64,000 nucleotides of DNA from positions 1 through 64,000 of the forward strand of contig NZ_JAKZGP010000010.1 in NCBI RefSeq assembly GCF_022549775.1, given 5' to 3'. Positions 19,586 to 29,319 of this stretch are shown here, in pieces. Position 1 is the stretch's first letter. The number at the start of each line of letters is the position of its first letter. The notes under the pieces are model-generated. The model was not told where the DNA came from, ran no database searches, and worked only from the letters and a program-made list of their open reading frames with translations. A program made the translations under genes and the position numbers. The DNA comes from Belliella filtrata. GTDB taxonomy: Bacteria; Bacteroidota; Bacteroidia; Cytophagales; Cyclobacteriaceae.

Positions 19586-19840
19586 AGTTGAAACAAATTA
19601 AAGCATTAAATGAAATTGCACAACAAAGAGGACAGACCTTGGCACAAATGGCGATAGCATGGGTGCTCAATAATGGAAGGATGACAACAGTACTGATTGG
19701 GGCTAGTATAGCTGATCAAGTAGTAGCTTGTTGGTGCTATTGAGAATTTTTTCTTTACTGAAGAGGAACCAGCTGCCATAGATCGCTATGCAACAGATGG
19801 AGGACTGATTATTTGGGCCAAGTCAGCGGAGTTGGAATGA
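19582..19840 (+). pseudogene. Aldo/keto reductase C-terminal fragment, frameshifted
   Basis: The frame from 19582 reads IKALNEIAQQRGQTLAQMA, IAWVLNNG and TTVLIGAS, then shifts by one base near 19730 and continues as VGAIENFFFTEEE, PAAIDRYATDGG, IIWAKSAELE to TGA at 19838-19840. This is the last quarter of a YghZ-type NADPH aldo/keto reductase. The N-terminal three quarters, with the catalytic Asp-Tyr-Lys-His, are absent. It is a relic with no function. Confidence 0.85.
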
Positions 19841-19868
19841 GTTATGATCATCTCGAGTATAAAACTTA

Positions 19869-21683
19869 CTAAAATTGATATTGAACACCTATAAGCATAC
19901 CAAGATGCAAACCATAGTTTGTGTCTTGTGTATGCCGCTCGGCAAGTAGATAGCCAGGGATTCTTTTGTTTGGCGCATGATCTACAATGCTGAAATTCAT
20001 CGAAGGGCCAACAAGAATGCTTAAATGATCATGAATTAATATGCCATGTAGCCACCTAAATGAGCTGATATGGTCATAATTCCCTGCAAAGTCGGTGACC
20101 AATTTATTTACCCATTCTAAGTCCATAGTGTAGATTTTTTTATCTATCAAGTGTATTCCGTACCCTAATTCAGGGGCAAATTTGGTTTCAGTAAACCATG
20201 GAGCGTATGCCATCCCTACTACGCCATAAGTTTTGCGCCCTCCTGATCGAAATGTTAGTTGAAGATGTGAAAATTCGTCTGTGCTGAGTGAAAGCCGCTT
20301 TTTACCATTCTTTATTAGGTTGACAATACCTATTGAATAATCACTTGAATCGGCTATGTTGAGAACACCTGAGAACTGTATTCCTTTTGCTACTTTTGTT
20401 CGATTGATAAGGCCACTTACTTGATGTCTAGAACGACCATAGGTTTGATTGTATAGGCCAGAGAGCTGAATTCCATTGGCATCTGATTTTGATACGTTCC
20501 CTAATCCTGAGATTTGAAGAACTTCAGACTTACCTGTCAGGTTGTAAAGTCCTGCTACTTGCGCTTGAGCGAGACTATCAGTATGATTAATTAAGCCAGC
20601 AACTTGAAAACCATCCACATTTTGTTTTACCCTATTGTAAATTCCTCCAACTTGAAAACCTTTGACGTCTTTATAGACCATATTGGAGATTCCACTTGAC
20701 TGAAATCCTTGTACACTTCCTCCTGCTGCATTAAAAATTCCTGCCGTTTGGAAACCCATTACATCTCGCTGATTAATGTTAAAGAGGCCTGCTACTTCTG
20801 CTCCTTCTACTCCTGCAGTGTATCCTCCCAGCAGGTTTAAGGAAAAATGATTTATCATCTGACTACTGGACATCCCTTGTGAACTTAATCCAGGAGTTAG
20901 GGACATTTGAATTGGGCTTTCTGCAAATACGCCACCTAGGTTTATTCGCTGCATGCGTTGCCTAAAGCTGATAAACATCCTGCCAAAGTAGCTGTTTTCA
21001 AGTGCTTGTATAGCACTTTCATCTTCAGGAATGAATCGCAGCATTCTCCTGTTGTTGCTTAAGCTAACTTCGATCTCTGGCAATATTACAAATGTGGTAT
21101 CTCTGTAATCTTCTCTACTTAGTGTCAGCCACACAGCAGGATGAGTGGCTTGTTTGACCTTAAGTTCAAAGTTTCCTTCATGGTCAGTAAGCGTAGAAAC
21201 AAAACCATTTTTCTCATATACACTCGCAAAGGAAACACCTTTATTTGTTTGTAGATCTGAAACTTTTCCTTTGATACTAAGATGGTTCCTCCCTGTATTG
21301 ATTGCAGCATCTAGGTCCAATTTCCCGGGGGCATAGCGTATGATGACATACCCAGGCAACTCTTTGAACTCATAAGCGCTACCAAACATCGCCAGAAGTA
21401 GGGACTCAAGTTTTACTTTGTTGACTTCATTGGGTAGATTGCTATGCGCTTCCAAGTTGATAAGATTACTTTGGTAAGAAAAATAGAAATTCTGGTCTTT
21501 GGCTATTTGGTCAAGCACAGTTCTTACTGTACTTTGTTCCTTTAAGGATAAGGAAATACTTTTTTGTAAGTACCCTTGGGCAAACAGTGGGCATACTGTC
21601 AGAAACAACCCAAGGCTGAGAAGGCAAACGACGCTTCCATATTTTGACAGCATGATTTTTCTATGCTTTACTTTATAGTTCAA
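19869..21683 (-). CDS. STN / carboxypeptidase-regulatory-like / LA_2272-type surface repeat protein
   Basis: This 604-residue exported protein has a signal peptide (about 12-36), an STN domain (about 40-118, SLSLKEQSTVRTVLDQIA), a CarboxypepD_reg-like Ig domain (about 133-210, IKGKVSDLQTNKGVSFASVY) and about ten imperfect repeats of the G-FQVAGLxN type (about 290-450). The C-terminal region is beta-rich and ends in F. STN domains usually sit on TonB transporters and touch FecR; here no barrel transporter is present. It overlaps the fecR gene by four bases (ATGA), so it is the third gene of a sigma-fecR operon. Its role is unknown. Confidence 0.85.
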   Translation of the reverse strand: MNYKVKHRKIMLSKYGSVVCLLSLGLFLTVCPLFAQGYLQKSISLSLKEQSTVRTVLDQIAKDQNFYFSYQSNLINLEAHSNLPNEVNKVKLESLLLAMFGSAYEFKELPGYVIIRYAPGKLDLDAAINTGRNHLSIKGKVSDLQTNKGVSFASVYEKNGFVSTLTDHEGNFELKVKQATHPAVWLTLSREDYRDTTFVILPEIEVSLSNNRRMLRFIPEDESAIQALENSYFGRMFISFRQRMQRINLGGVFAESPIQMSLTPGLSSQGMSSSQMINHFSLNLLGGYTAGVEGAEVAGLFNINQRDVMGFQTAGIFNAAGGSVQGFQSSGISNMVYKDVKGFQVGGIYNRVKQNVDGFQVAGLINHTDSLAQAQVAGLYNLTGKSEVLQISGLGNVSKSDANGIQLSGLYNQTYGRSRHQVSGLINRTKVAKGIQFSGVLNIADSSDYSIGIVNLIKNGKKRLSLSTDEFSHLQLTFRSGGRKTYGVVGMAYAPWFTETKFAPELGYGIHLIDKKIYTMDLEWVNKLVTDFAGNYDHISSFRWLHGILIHDHLSILVGPSMNFSIVDHAPNKRIPGYLLAERHTQDTNYGLHLGMLIGVQYQF

Positions 21684-22651
21684 TGTAATATAATCTTACC
21701 ATTTTCACGCGTGACCTTTATGTTCAAAGTCCTACTGATCACCTCTAGGTTTTCATCTAAAGAATCGTATTTAAGTACACTTGTAATGGTGAGGTTCTGC
21801 AACTTTTCTGATTGGATCATGATATTTGTTCCGTAGGCTTCATTCAATACTTCGATCAATCTTGTAAGGGGTAGATTATCGGCCTTAAAGATACGGCTTA
21901 CATAGTACTGAAACAATTGATCCTCTTGTTTGGATTTTTTGATTTCGCCAGTTGTATGGAGCACAGTTGCTTTTTCTCCTGCCAAAAGGATAACTTCATT
22001 AATTCCTGATGCTATATTGACAGATCCCTCACTAACTGATATTGTAGTAAGTGTTTCTGTTTTTTTTACATTGAATGAAGTTCCTAGAACTTTGATTTCG
22101 ACATCCTCAGTTTGAATAATAAAGGGTTTTTTAGCATTTCTTTTTACTTCAAAGTACGCTTCCCCTTTTTTCAAATCTACCAGTCTTTCTTTTCCAAGGA
22201 AGCTTTGTTTATAAGACATGTTTGAATTTTTATTGAGGGTTACGATGGATCCATCGAGTAAAGTCTCCCGAACAGTGTTTGAATCAGCAGTCAAGGCTAC
22301 AGGAAGGATGCCAGCCCTTCCACCATGTGGTAATAGAGAAACTGCAAATACGCTGACTAGTAAGATGACAAATACAGCTGCTGCAATTTGGAAATAGGGT
22401 CGTATAAACTTCCTTGAGTTTCCTTTGGATGGTTTTATTGCCTCGCTCCTATTTATGGTGAATCTTTCCCAGGCTTCATTCACGTCTATTGTACTTTTTG
22501 TAGTGAGTTTGGCACTGATCTCCCAAACCTTGCGCATATCTTCAAATTGCTTGGTATGAGCGGGGTTTGATCTTATCCACGATTCAATTTCAGCATTTTG
22601 CTTGGGGGTCGTTTCTCTCAACAAATATTTTATTAATATATCCTCATTCAT
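21680..22651 (-). CDS. FecR family anti-sigma regulator
   Basis: This 323-residue protein has an N-terminal DUF4880-like segment (MNEDILIKYLLRETTPKQNAEIESW), one transmembrane helix at about 88-108 (IAAAVFVILLVSVFAVSLL), a periplasmic FecR domain (about 120-215, including LLDGSIVTLNKNSNM and VLGTSFNVK) and a C-terminal DUF4974-like domain (about 250-320). It starts four bases after the sigma gene and overlaps the STN surface protein gene, so it is the middle of a three-gene operon. It presumably relays the state of that STN protein to the sigma factor. Confidence 0.93.
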   Translation of the reverse strand: MNEDILIKYLLRETTPKQNAEIESWIRSNPAHTKQFEDMRKVWEISAKLTTKSTIDVNEAWERFTINRSEAIKPSKGNSRKFIRPYFQIAAAVFVILLVSVFAVSLLPHGGRAGILPVALTADSNTVRETLLDGSIVTLNKNSNMSYKQSFLGKERLVDLKKGEAYFEVKRNAKKPFIIQTEDVEIKVLGTSFNVKKTETLTTISVSEGSVNIASGINEVILLAGEKATVLHTTGEIKKSKQEDQLFQYYVSRIFKADNLPLTRLIEVLNEAYGTNIMIQSEKLQNLTITSVLKYDSLDENLEVISRTLNIKVTRENGKIILH

Positions 22652-22654
22652 AAC

Positions 22655-23254
22655 CTAGTTCCATTTTGAAATGATGACCAATAAAAGCATTAAGAAATCA
22701 GCGAGTTCTATACGGAGCGTTTTTAGCGCTTTAGACATATGTGCTTCCACTGTTTTGACTGAAATATCTAGCCTTTCGGCTATTTCTTGATACTTCAAGG
22801 TTTCGAATCGGCTTAACTGGAACACCTCACGACACTTTGCAGGCAATAGTTCTAAGGATTGCTCCAGTTTTTTCATAAGCTCTGTGTCTTGGCCTTCTGA
22901 TGATTCCATGCCTACTGATGGATCAGACTCCCATTCTCTTTGTTTGATTTCTCTGTGTTTCATTTTGATTTTTTCATGCTTCAGATAATTCATGCAATCA
23001 TGATATACTGACCTGAAGAGGTAGGATCTAACAGAAACATGAATCGAGACGGTTGCCCTTTTTTCCCATAGTTTCATCATAAGATTTTGTACTACTTCTT
23101 CAGCTGATTCAGAATCTTTGATCAAACTCCAAGCATAGGAATGAAGGGGTTGATAGTGGTCTTTGAAAATTTTTTCAAAGACCCCATCATCTGTCAAATC
23201 AATAGACTCAATGGGTAAGCGATGATCGTTATTCACAAGCTCTCTTTTTGTCAC
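22655..23254 (-). CDS. ECF RNA polymerase sigma factor
   Basis: This 199-residue ECF sigma of the Bacteroidota FecI-like group has region 2 at about 28-98 (FEKIFKDHYQPLHSYAWSLIKD, EVVQNLMMKLWEKRA) and region 4 at about 130-185 (LLPAKCREVFQLSRFETLKYQEIAERLDISVKTVEAHM). The start is GTG at 23254. It is the first gene of the sigma-FecR-STN operon. The surface repeat protein at 23348 lies upstream on the same strand and may be part of the regulon. Confidence 0.93.
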   Translation of the reverse strand: MTKRELVNNDHRLPIESIDLTDDGVFEKIFKDHYQPLHSYAWSLIKDSESAEEVVQNLMMKLWEKRATVSIHVSVRSYLFRSVYHDCMNYLKHEKIKMKHREIKQREWESDPSVGMESSEGQDTELMKKLEQSLELLPAKCREVFQLSRFETLKYQEIAERLDISVKTVEAHMSKALKTLRIELADFLMLLLVIISKWN

Positions 23255-23347
23255 AGTGTCTAAATATAGGATATCTTTATAAAAATCATTAATGTTTCTG
23301 TTTTGTAACTTCTTTAGGGATACTTGAAATTTTGAAAAGGAAAGACA

Positions 23348-24478
23348 TTAGTAAACCCTAATGTGAACCCCTGCAGATAGTCCTACGCTTACTGCATGAT
23401 GTCCATGGCGACCATTATGCGACCAAATATTGACACCATTTAATGTTGCACCTTGGTTGAGGTGAGTCTGTGTGAAGTTCAAGGAAGGTCCTGCATAAGC
23501 CTGTACTTTGTGAGATAAGTTCCAGACTGGATGTATTCTAACACCAGATTTGAAATATTCTGATTGTCCAAAATTACCAGCGTAAAGGTTAAACGCTTCA
23601 AGCTCTAGGGTAAAGATAGGCGTAGAAACCCATCTATATCCAAAGCCTGCCTCTAAAACCACTGGTAAATCTTGTAGCCATACATTCGTTCCAATTCCTA
23701 TGATTCCATAGAGTTTTTTACTTCCAGACCTAAAACTCACTGTTGTCGATAAGTTTTCATCAGTACCCAGACCGATTCTTCTTTCTCCGGATTTTATTAT
23801 GTTGATGATCCCGAGAGGATAATCACTGCTGTCGGCAACATTTAGCAGACCTGCAAACTGTAGTCCACTTACTTTGTCTGCCTTGTTGATCAAGCCTGAT
23901 ATTTGTGAGCCTTTGACTTCCTTTGCTATATTGATAAGTCCTGCAAGTTGTAATCCTTTTATATTTCCAGTCTTATTTACCAGACCACTCACTTGAAGTC
24001 CTTGTACAGTACCAGAGACATTGGCAATACCTCCGATTTGAGTTCCTGCTGTATCTTGAGCTAGATTCACCACACCAGAAACTTGCAGGGGGCTATTAGT
24101 TGATGAGCTACTAAGTACGCCTGAAATCTGAGTGCCTTTATTTGCATTTTGAGCTCTTCCCATCACGCCAGCGATTTGTATTCCCTGCATCGTTCCAGAA
24201 ACATCCGACCACACTCCGGCTATTTGTGCCCCTTTGGTGTTTCCTTTTACAATTCCTGCAATACCATAGATACCCAATCCTTGTTCACCAGCACTAAGTC
24301 CCGTCAAAGCATGTATGCTTAGGTTATTATAATAGTCTAGAGCATGTTTTCCATGAGTACTGATGGGATAAAAAATACCAAGATGAGCTGGGCTGTATTG
24401 TTGTGCAGTGATGGGTGAGCTAAATGATAGAAACCCTAGTAATGTTAGTGCTAGTAATTGTAAGTTTAAGTTTCTCAT
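23348..24478 (-). CDS. LA_2272-type surface repeat protein
   Basis: This 376-residue exported protein has a signal peptide (cleavage near residue 25, SPITAQQ), then some nine imperfect G-xQIAGVxN-type repeats (about 60-225: GIQIAGVMGRA, GTQISGVLS, GLQVSGLVN, GLQLAGLIN). A C-terminal beta-rich domain follows and resembles the end of the protein encoded at 19869 (SDYPLGIINIIKSGERR compared with SDYSIGIVNLIKNGKKR). It is a paralog of that protein without the STN part. It is probably outer-membrane associated; function unknown. Confidence 0.82.
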   Translation of the reverse strand: MRNLNLQLLALTLLGFLSFSSPITAQQYSPAHLGIFYPISTHGKHALDYYNNLSIHALTGLSAGEQGLGIYGIAGIVKGNTKGAQIAGVWSDVSGTMQGIQIAGVMGRAQNANKGTQISGVLSSSSTNSPLQVSGVVNLAQDTAGTQIGGIANVSGTVQGLQVSGLVNKTGNIKGLQLAGLINIAKEVKGSQISGLINKADKVSGLQFAGLLNVADSSDYPLGIINIIKSGERRIGLGTDENLSTTVSFRSGSKKLYGIIGIGTNVWLQDLPVVLEAGFGYRWVSTPIFTLELEAFNLYAGNFGQSEYFKSGVRIHPVWNLSHKVQAYAGPSLNFTQTHLNQGATLNGVNIWSHNGRHGHHAVSVGLSAGVHIRVY

Positions 24479-24736
24479 AGATTTTAACTTTAAGAGGTGT
24501 TTTAAATTGTTGTATGAAATAGTGTTTTAACTGTTTGCTGATGAGTGTATTTTGATGATTTTTGGGACGCTGTCTTTTCCTTGTTATTATGATGACAAGT
24601 GATCACCTGTTTACCCTTAGTCTAATTTTTATATTTTTTTACATAGGGTATATGCTGACTCGATTGTCATTATTGTGTATGGTCAAATTGGACGTAACAG
24701 AGATTCTTAAAAAATTTGAAGTTTTAACTAATACAA

Positions 24737-25582
24737 ATGAGTAAAACAAGAAAAACAGCTCTTATCACAGGAGCAAGTAAGGGACTGGGCAGAGCCCTGG
24801 CAATTGAAGCTGCAGCAATCGGATTTGATCTGATTTTAGTTTCATTACCTCAATCAGGCACATACTTGCTAGCTGATCAAATCGAGCAAACCTACGATGT
24901 TTCAGTCAAGGTATTTGAGATAGACTTATTAGATGCTGAAAGTATAGACCTGTTGGCTTCTTATACAGATCAGCTTCCATCACTAGAAATGCTAATCAAT
25001 AATGCTGGATGTGGAGGATCAGGAGCATTCGAAACCGCTTCTGTAGCATACATTGATAAAGTGCTTCAATTGAATGTTATCACCATGACATTATTGACAA
25101 GAAAACTGATTCCTGCATTAATGAGGTCTTCTAAGAGGTCTTACGTGATGAATATCTCGAGCATTGCGGCATTTGCACCTATTGGGTATAAGCATGTCTA
25201 TCCTGCATCTAAAGCATTTGTCTATGCCTTTACACTTGGGCTAAGAGAAGAATATAGGAATGCTGGAGTTTCTTTTTCTACTGTTCATCCTGGACCAATG
25301 CTAACAAACTCAGATTCCTGTCGTAGAATTGTAAAGCAAGGAAATATTGCTCGATTCTGTTTAGAAAGTACCACTAAAGTAGCCCAGACCTCTCTTCAAG
25401 CCACTTTAAAAGGTAAAGCGGTAATAATACCAGGATTGGGGAATAAACTCACCTACTTATTTATGAAGTTGCTACCCAGTGGGATAGTCAAAAAGCTTAT
25501 TACCCAGGGGGTGAAAAAGGAGATCGATATTGAAAATGAACCAATTAAAGGAAACTGGAACGCTCAAACAATTCCAACATGA
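24737..25582 (+). CDS. Short-chain dehydrogenase/reductase
   Basis: This 281-residue NAD(P)-dependent SDR has the cofactor motif TGASKGLG (about 10-17), NNAG (about 90-93), catalytic Ser in MNISSIAAFAP (about 138-148) and the YxxxK pair in YPASKAF (about 156-162). It is of the classical SDR type with a C-terminal extension. The last four bases overlap the start of the epimerase-like gene, so the two are coupled. Substrate unknown. The spacer at 24479-24736 holds only a short ORF that I do not believe. Confidence 0.92.
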   Translation: MSKTRKTALITGASKGLGRALAIEAAAIGFDLILVSLPQSGTYLLADQIEQTYDVSVKVFEIDLLDAESIDLLASYTDQLPSLEMLINNAGCGGSGAFETASVAYIDKVLQLNVITMTLLTRKLIPALMRSSKRSYVMNISSIAAFAPIGYKHVYPASKAFVYAFTLGLREEYRNAGVSFSTVHPGPMLTNSDSCRRIVKQGNIARFCLESTTKVAQTSLQATLKGKAVIIPGLGNKLTYLFMKLLPSGIVKKLITQGVKKEIDIENEPIKGNWNAQTIPT

Positions 25583-26562
25583 AAAAAGTATTGGTAACTG
25601 GTGCGGCAGGCTTGTTGGGTTGTAATGTAGTCAGGGCATTAATAGCTGCTCAATATAAGCCCGTATGCTTGGTAAGGAAATCAACGGATGTCAGTGGACT
25701 CAATGGTCTGCCTTGTGATATGGTATATGGAAGTGTAGAAAATCATCATGAGATCCTCAGTGCAATGAGCGGTTGTGAGGCAGTGATTCATGCGGCATCT
25801 ATTTATGTAGATCCAAAAAATGACTATTCAAATTTTGAAAAAATCAATATCGAAGGAACTAAAAACATGCTTAAAGTTGCTTCAGCGTTGAAGGTCTCTA
25901 AATTTATTTATATCAGCACAGCCAATACGCTTAGTCCGGGGGATAAAGTATCTCCAGGAACTGAATTGAATGATTTTAAGGACTTTCATCTTAGATCACA
26001 TTATCTCAATAGCAAATACTTAGCAGAGCAGCTGGTCTTGGAGCATGTTGTGAGAGATGAACTGGATGCAGTGATCATACATCCTACTTTTATGTTAGGC
26101 AGCTATGATATCAAGCCTAGTTCTGGGAGGATTTTGAGTCATGGCTTGGGTAAAAAAATAATTTTCGCACCTCCAGGTGGGAAAAATTTTGTCCATGTGA
26201 TGGATGTAGCTACAGTTGTTGTACGTTCACTTCATGAAACACTCGCAGGAGATAGGTTCCTTGTTGGTGGAGAAAACCTTAGCTATAAAGAGTTCTTTAA
26301 TATTCTATCTCATCAGGCTCAGCAAACTAGCAGGATTGTCTGTATTCCGCGTTGGTTATTTTTAACTGCTGCATGGATTACTCAAATACTAAAAAACAAT
26401 AAATCAGAATTTAACCTTTCTAGTGCTAGGGTTCTAGGGAGAGGAAATTACTACTCAAGTACAAAAGCAAGTAAATATTTCAAATATCAACCTACGCCAG
26501 TTACTTTGGCTGTCGGAGATGCTCTTGAATGGTTTTCAGGTAAACTTAAGAACTCTGAATAG
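25579..26562 (+). CDS. NAD-dependent epimerase/dehydratase family protein (extended SDR)
   Basis: This 327-residue extended SDR has the Rossmann motif VTGAAGLLG at residues 5-13, HAASIYVD near 70, a catalytic YxxxK in HYLNSKYLAEQ (about 141-151) and the C-terminal substrate domain. It resembles dihydroflavonol-4-reductase/HpnA-like members. It is translationally coupled to the SDR upstream, suggesting two sequential redox steps on one substrate, for example in lipid or polyketide modification. That pathway guess is inference only. Confidence 0.88.
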   Translation: MKKVLVTGAAGLLGCNVVRALIAAQYKPVCLVRKSTDVSGLNGLPCDMVYGSVENHHEILSAMSGCEAVIHAASIYVDPKNDYSNFEKINIEGTKNMLKVASALKVSKFIYISTANTLSPGDKVSPGTELNDFKDFHLRSHYLNSKYLAEQLVLEHVVRDELDAVIIHPTFMLGSYDIKPSSGRILSHGLGKKIIFAPPGGKNFVHVMDVATVVVRSLHETLAGDRFLVGGENLSYKEFFNILSHQAQQTSRIVCIPRWLFLTAAWITQILKNNKSEFNLSSARVLGRGNYYSSTKASKYFKYQPTPVTLAVGDALEWFSGKLKNSE

Positions 26563-26734
26563 CAAGGATGCTACTTTTGAGCAATCTTATTCAATACCAA
26601 GTTCTAAAGAAAAATGATGGCGCTATAGTTGCAAATTATCTTGTGAGATTGGTTAGTTCATGATATTCTTCGTGTTTCTTGATTTGGAATTCTAGTCAAT
26701 GGTGGCCATTGTTCCAGAAAGTTGATGATTGATT

Positions 26735-29092
26735 TTATTCGTCTCTTAAAGAATGCACAGGGTTGTTAAGAGCTACTTTTAGCGTTTGAAAGGTAACGGT
26801 GAGTAAGGCTATCGCCATTAATCCCAGGGCAGTGAACAAATAAACGCCCAATTCAAGGTGGATGTGATAAGCAAATCCTGACAGGTAGCTTCTTGCTATA
26901 TACCAAGCTATCGGGAGACCGATAAGCAAACCAATGGAGGTTAGTGTAGCGAAATCTTTGGAAAGTAGCACCCATAATTGACTAGTAGAAGCACCAAAGA
27001 TTTTTCGTACTCCCATTTCCTTGATGCGTTTGGCTGCAGTAAAGGAAGCAAGACCAAAAAGCCCCAAGCATACAATGAGCATTGCTACGATGGTGAAGCC
27101 TACCGAGAGTTTACCCATAACTTTTTCCATGTGATACGAGCTTTCAAAAGCTTCATCTAAAAACCTATAGTTAAAGGGGTGATCAGGACTGATCTTCTTT
27201 AAGGTTTTATCGATGTGGTTTAGAATTTCATCAGTATCATATCCAGCAGTAGTCTTAATGTAATAATGAAAGCCCACATCTGTAGCATATAGGAATACCA
27301 TAGGCTCTATATCTTCTCTTAAACTGTTGTTGTGAAAATCTTCAGTTACACCGATCACTTGTCCCGTACCTTGCCATACATCCAATTCCATTCCAATAGC
27401 GTCATCGGCATTTATACCCATCAATTCAGTGGCTTTTTGGTTAATGAGATACATTGATGTTTGAGGTGTTCCCATTGAAAAGTTCTTACCTGCTACCAAA
27501 GGGATATCCATTGTAGATAAGAAGTCACTGTCGCAGCGTAGAAGTTTGAAGAATGCAGTACTGCCTTCTGGTTTTCCTGCCCAAGAGATCTCATCAGTAG
27601 TAATTGGTACAGTTAAAATATCACTACCAGCGAAACCAGCACTTTGTATTCCTGGGAAGTTCAATAACTCCTGTTTGAAAATCTCAGGATTGCTCAGAAC
27701 CTCTTGTTGAGGATCAATGATGATAATGTTTTCCTTAGTATACCCGAGGTCTTTTTTGGTAATGTAATCAAGCTGTTTGTATATGGTCAAGCTACAAACT
27801 ATTAAAGTAACAGATGACACAAGTTGAAATATTACTAGAGATTTTCTCAGGTTTGCTCCTTTGAGTAAACTTGAATAGTTTCCTTTCATTATAGCCACAG
27901 GTTTGAAAGAGGAAAGGAAAAAGGCTGGGTATACTCCGGCAAGCAGTCCACAAAGTAAGGTAAGTAATACACTACCAAGCAGAAATAAGTGATCTAACGC
28001 TCTCCAAGTAATGTTTTTACCAGTGATCTCATTAAATGCAGGCAAGAGCAATTTGACTAGGACTAATGAAATAGCAAGTGCCATAAATGATAAGATAACT
28101 GCTTCTAATAAAAATTGGATAACTAATTTTGCCCTACCTGAACCTATTGCTTTCCGAACACCTATTTCTTTTCCTCTTGTAGAAGCTCTAGCCGTAGCGA
28201 GATTGGTAAAATTTATACTTGCCATCACCAATATGATCAATCCAATCAATCCGAATAGAACTAAATTTTCTACTTTTCCTCCTGCTTCATGACCATTTTT
28301 GAATTTGGAAAATAGTCTTGTTCGCGAATATTGAAACAAAAATGGGGTACTGTTACAGTCAGGACAATTTTTGGAAATCAAGTTGGAAAGCTTGAGGTTA
28401 GTGCTTACTGCATCATTTTCTGATTGCAGAGTCACGTAGGTCCGTGTTCCACCACTTTTCCAATGATCTGCCCAAGGATTCTCTGTAAGAAAGGATTCAA
28501 ATGGAAGTACAAAGTCAAACTGCAAAGATGAATGAGTAGGAATGTTAGAAAATACTTTGTCGACAGTTAGGAGACTTTTATTTACTTCCACAAACTTCCC
28601 TATGGGGTTTTGATCACCAAAAAGCTTGTTTGCTAATTTTTCAGAGATGGCGATTGTACTTTGATTTTTACTTATGTCACTGTTGCCACCTTTGGAATAG
28701 GGAAAACTAAAGATGTCGAAGAAGCTGGGTTCAGCATAGATTCCATTTTCAAGGAACAAGTTTTCTTCGAACTTAATTTGTAAGTCCGTACTCATGCTAG
28801 TTCGGGCAATTAATTCAATTTCTGGGATCTCTTGCGAGATAGCTTCAGCCAATTTAGATGAGGTGGCTCCATGTGTTCTGATGTCTCCGTCAGGATAAGT
28901 GTTGTTGATCATTACGGCATATATTTGATCAGATTTGGAATGAAATCTATCAAACTTCCATTCATCAAGTATCCATAACATAATCAACATGCATGTCGCA
29001 AGTCCTATTCCAAGTCCTAAAGTGTTTATTAAAGTGTATCCTTTGTGTCGAACAAGGTTTCGAAAAGAAGTTTTAAGGTAGTTTTTTAACAT
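26735..29092 (-). CDS. FtsX/MacB-type ABC transporter permease
   Basis: This inner-membrane protein of about 785 residues has two permease halves. Each has a MacB-like periplasmic domain and an FtsX core: LKNYLKTSFRNLVRHKGYT then a first helix, with GKEIGVRKAIGSGRAKLV near residue 305; and in the C-terminal half VAMLIVCLGLFGLASF then RIKEMGVRKIFGAS. I place the start at the internal ATG at 29092, because MLKNYLKTSFRNL is the usual family beginning; an ATG at 29134 would add 14 residues. The partner ATPase is not in the window. Such proteins export peptides, drugs or lipids. Confidence 0.92.
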   Translation of the reverse strand: MLKNYLKTSFRNLVRHKGYTLINTLGLGIGLATCMLIMLWILDEWKFDRFHSKSDQIYAVMINNTYPDGDIRTHGATSSKLAEAISQEIPEIELIARTSMSTDLQIKFEENLFLENGIYAEPSFFDIFSFPYSKGGNSDISKNQSTIAISEKLANKLFGDQNPIGKFVEVNKSLLTVDKVFSNIPTHSSLQFDFVLPFESFLTENPWADHWKSGGTRTYVTLQSENDAVSTNLKLSNLISKNCPDCNSTPFLFQYSRTRLFSKFKNGHEAGGKVENLVLFGLIGLIILVMASINFTNLATARASTRGKEIGVRKAIGSGRAKLVIQFLLEAVILSFMALAISLVLVKLLLPAFNEITGKNITWRALDHLFLLGSVLLTLLCGLLAGVYPAFFLSSFKPVAIMKGNYSSLLKGANLRKSLVIFQLVSSVTLIVCSLTIYKQLDYITKKDLGYTKENIIIIDPQQEVLSNPEIFKQELLNFPGIQSAGFAGSDILTVPITTDEISWAGKPEGSTAFFKLLRCDSDFLSTMDIPLVAGKNFSMGTPQTSMYLINQKATELMGINADDAIGMELDVWQGTGQVIGVTEDFHNNSLREDIEPMVFLYATDVGFHYYIKTTAGYDTDEILNHIDKTLKKISPDHPFNYRFLDEAFESSYHMEKVMGKLSVGFTIVAMLIVCLGLFGLASFTAAKRIKEMGVRKIFGASTSQLWVLLSKDFATLTSIGLLIGLPIAWYIARSYLSGFAYHIHLELGVYLFTALGLMAIALLTVTFQTLKVALNNPVHSLRDE

Positions 29093-29319
29093 ATTACAAG
29101 CCCTATAGATAAGCAAATTATGAATTGGTGCCAAACTTTAACTAGCACATTGACTTGAAACTCCAATTCCATTCCTGTTTTAACATACTGATAATCAGTA
29201 AGAAATAGTTTTTTCTGTTTGTAAGGCCGTTCTGTGGTGAACAATAACGTCCGCAAAGGGGCATTTTTATTCTATTTTCAATATGCATTTTAAACTAGAT
29301 ATTATCATTAGGCTTTAAA

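Noticed and set aside
24562-24744. 60-residue hydrophobic ORF before the SDR gene
   Set aside because: No family resemblance, overlaps the SDR start, and composition is that of translated AT-rich DNA.
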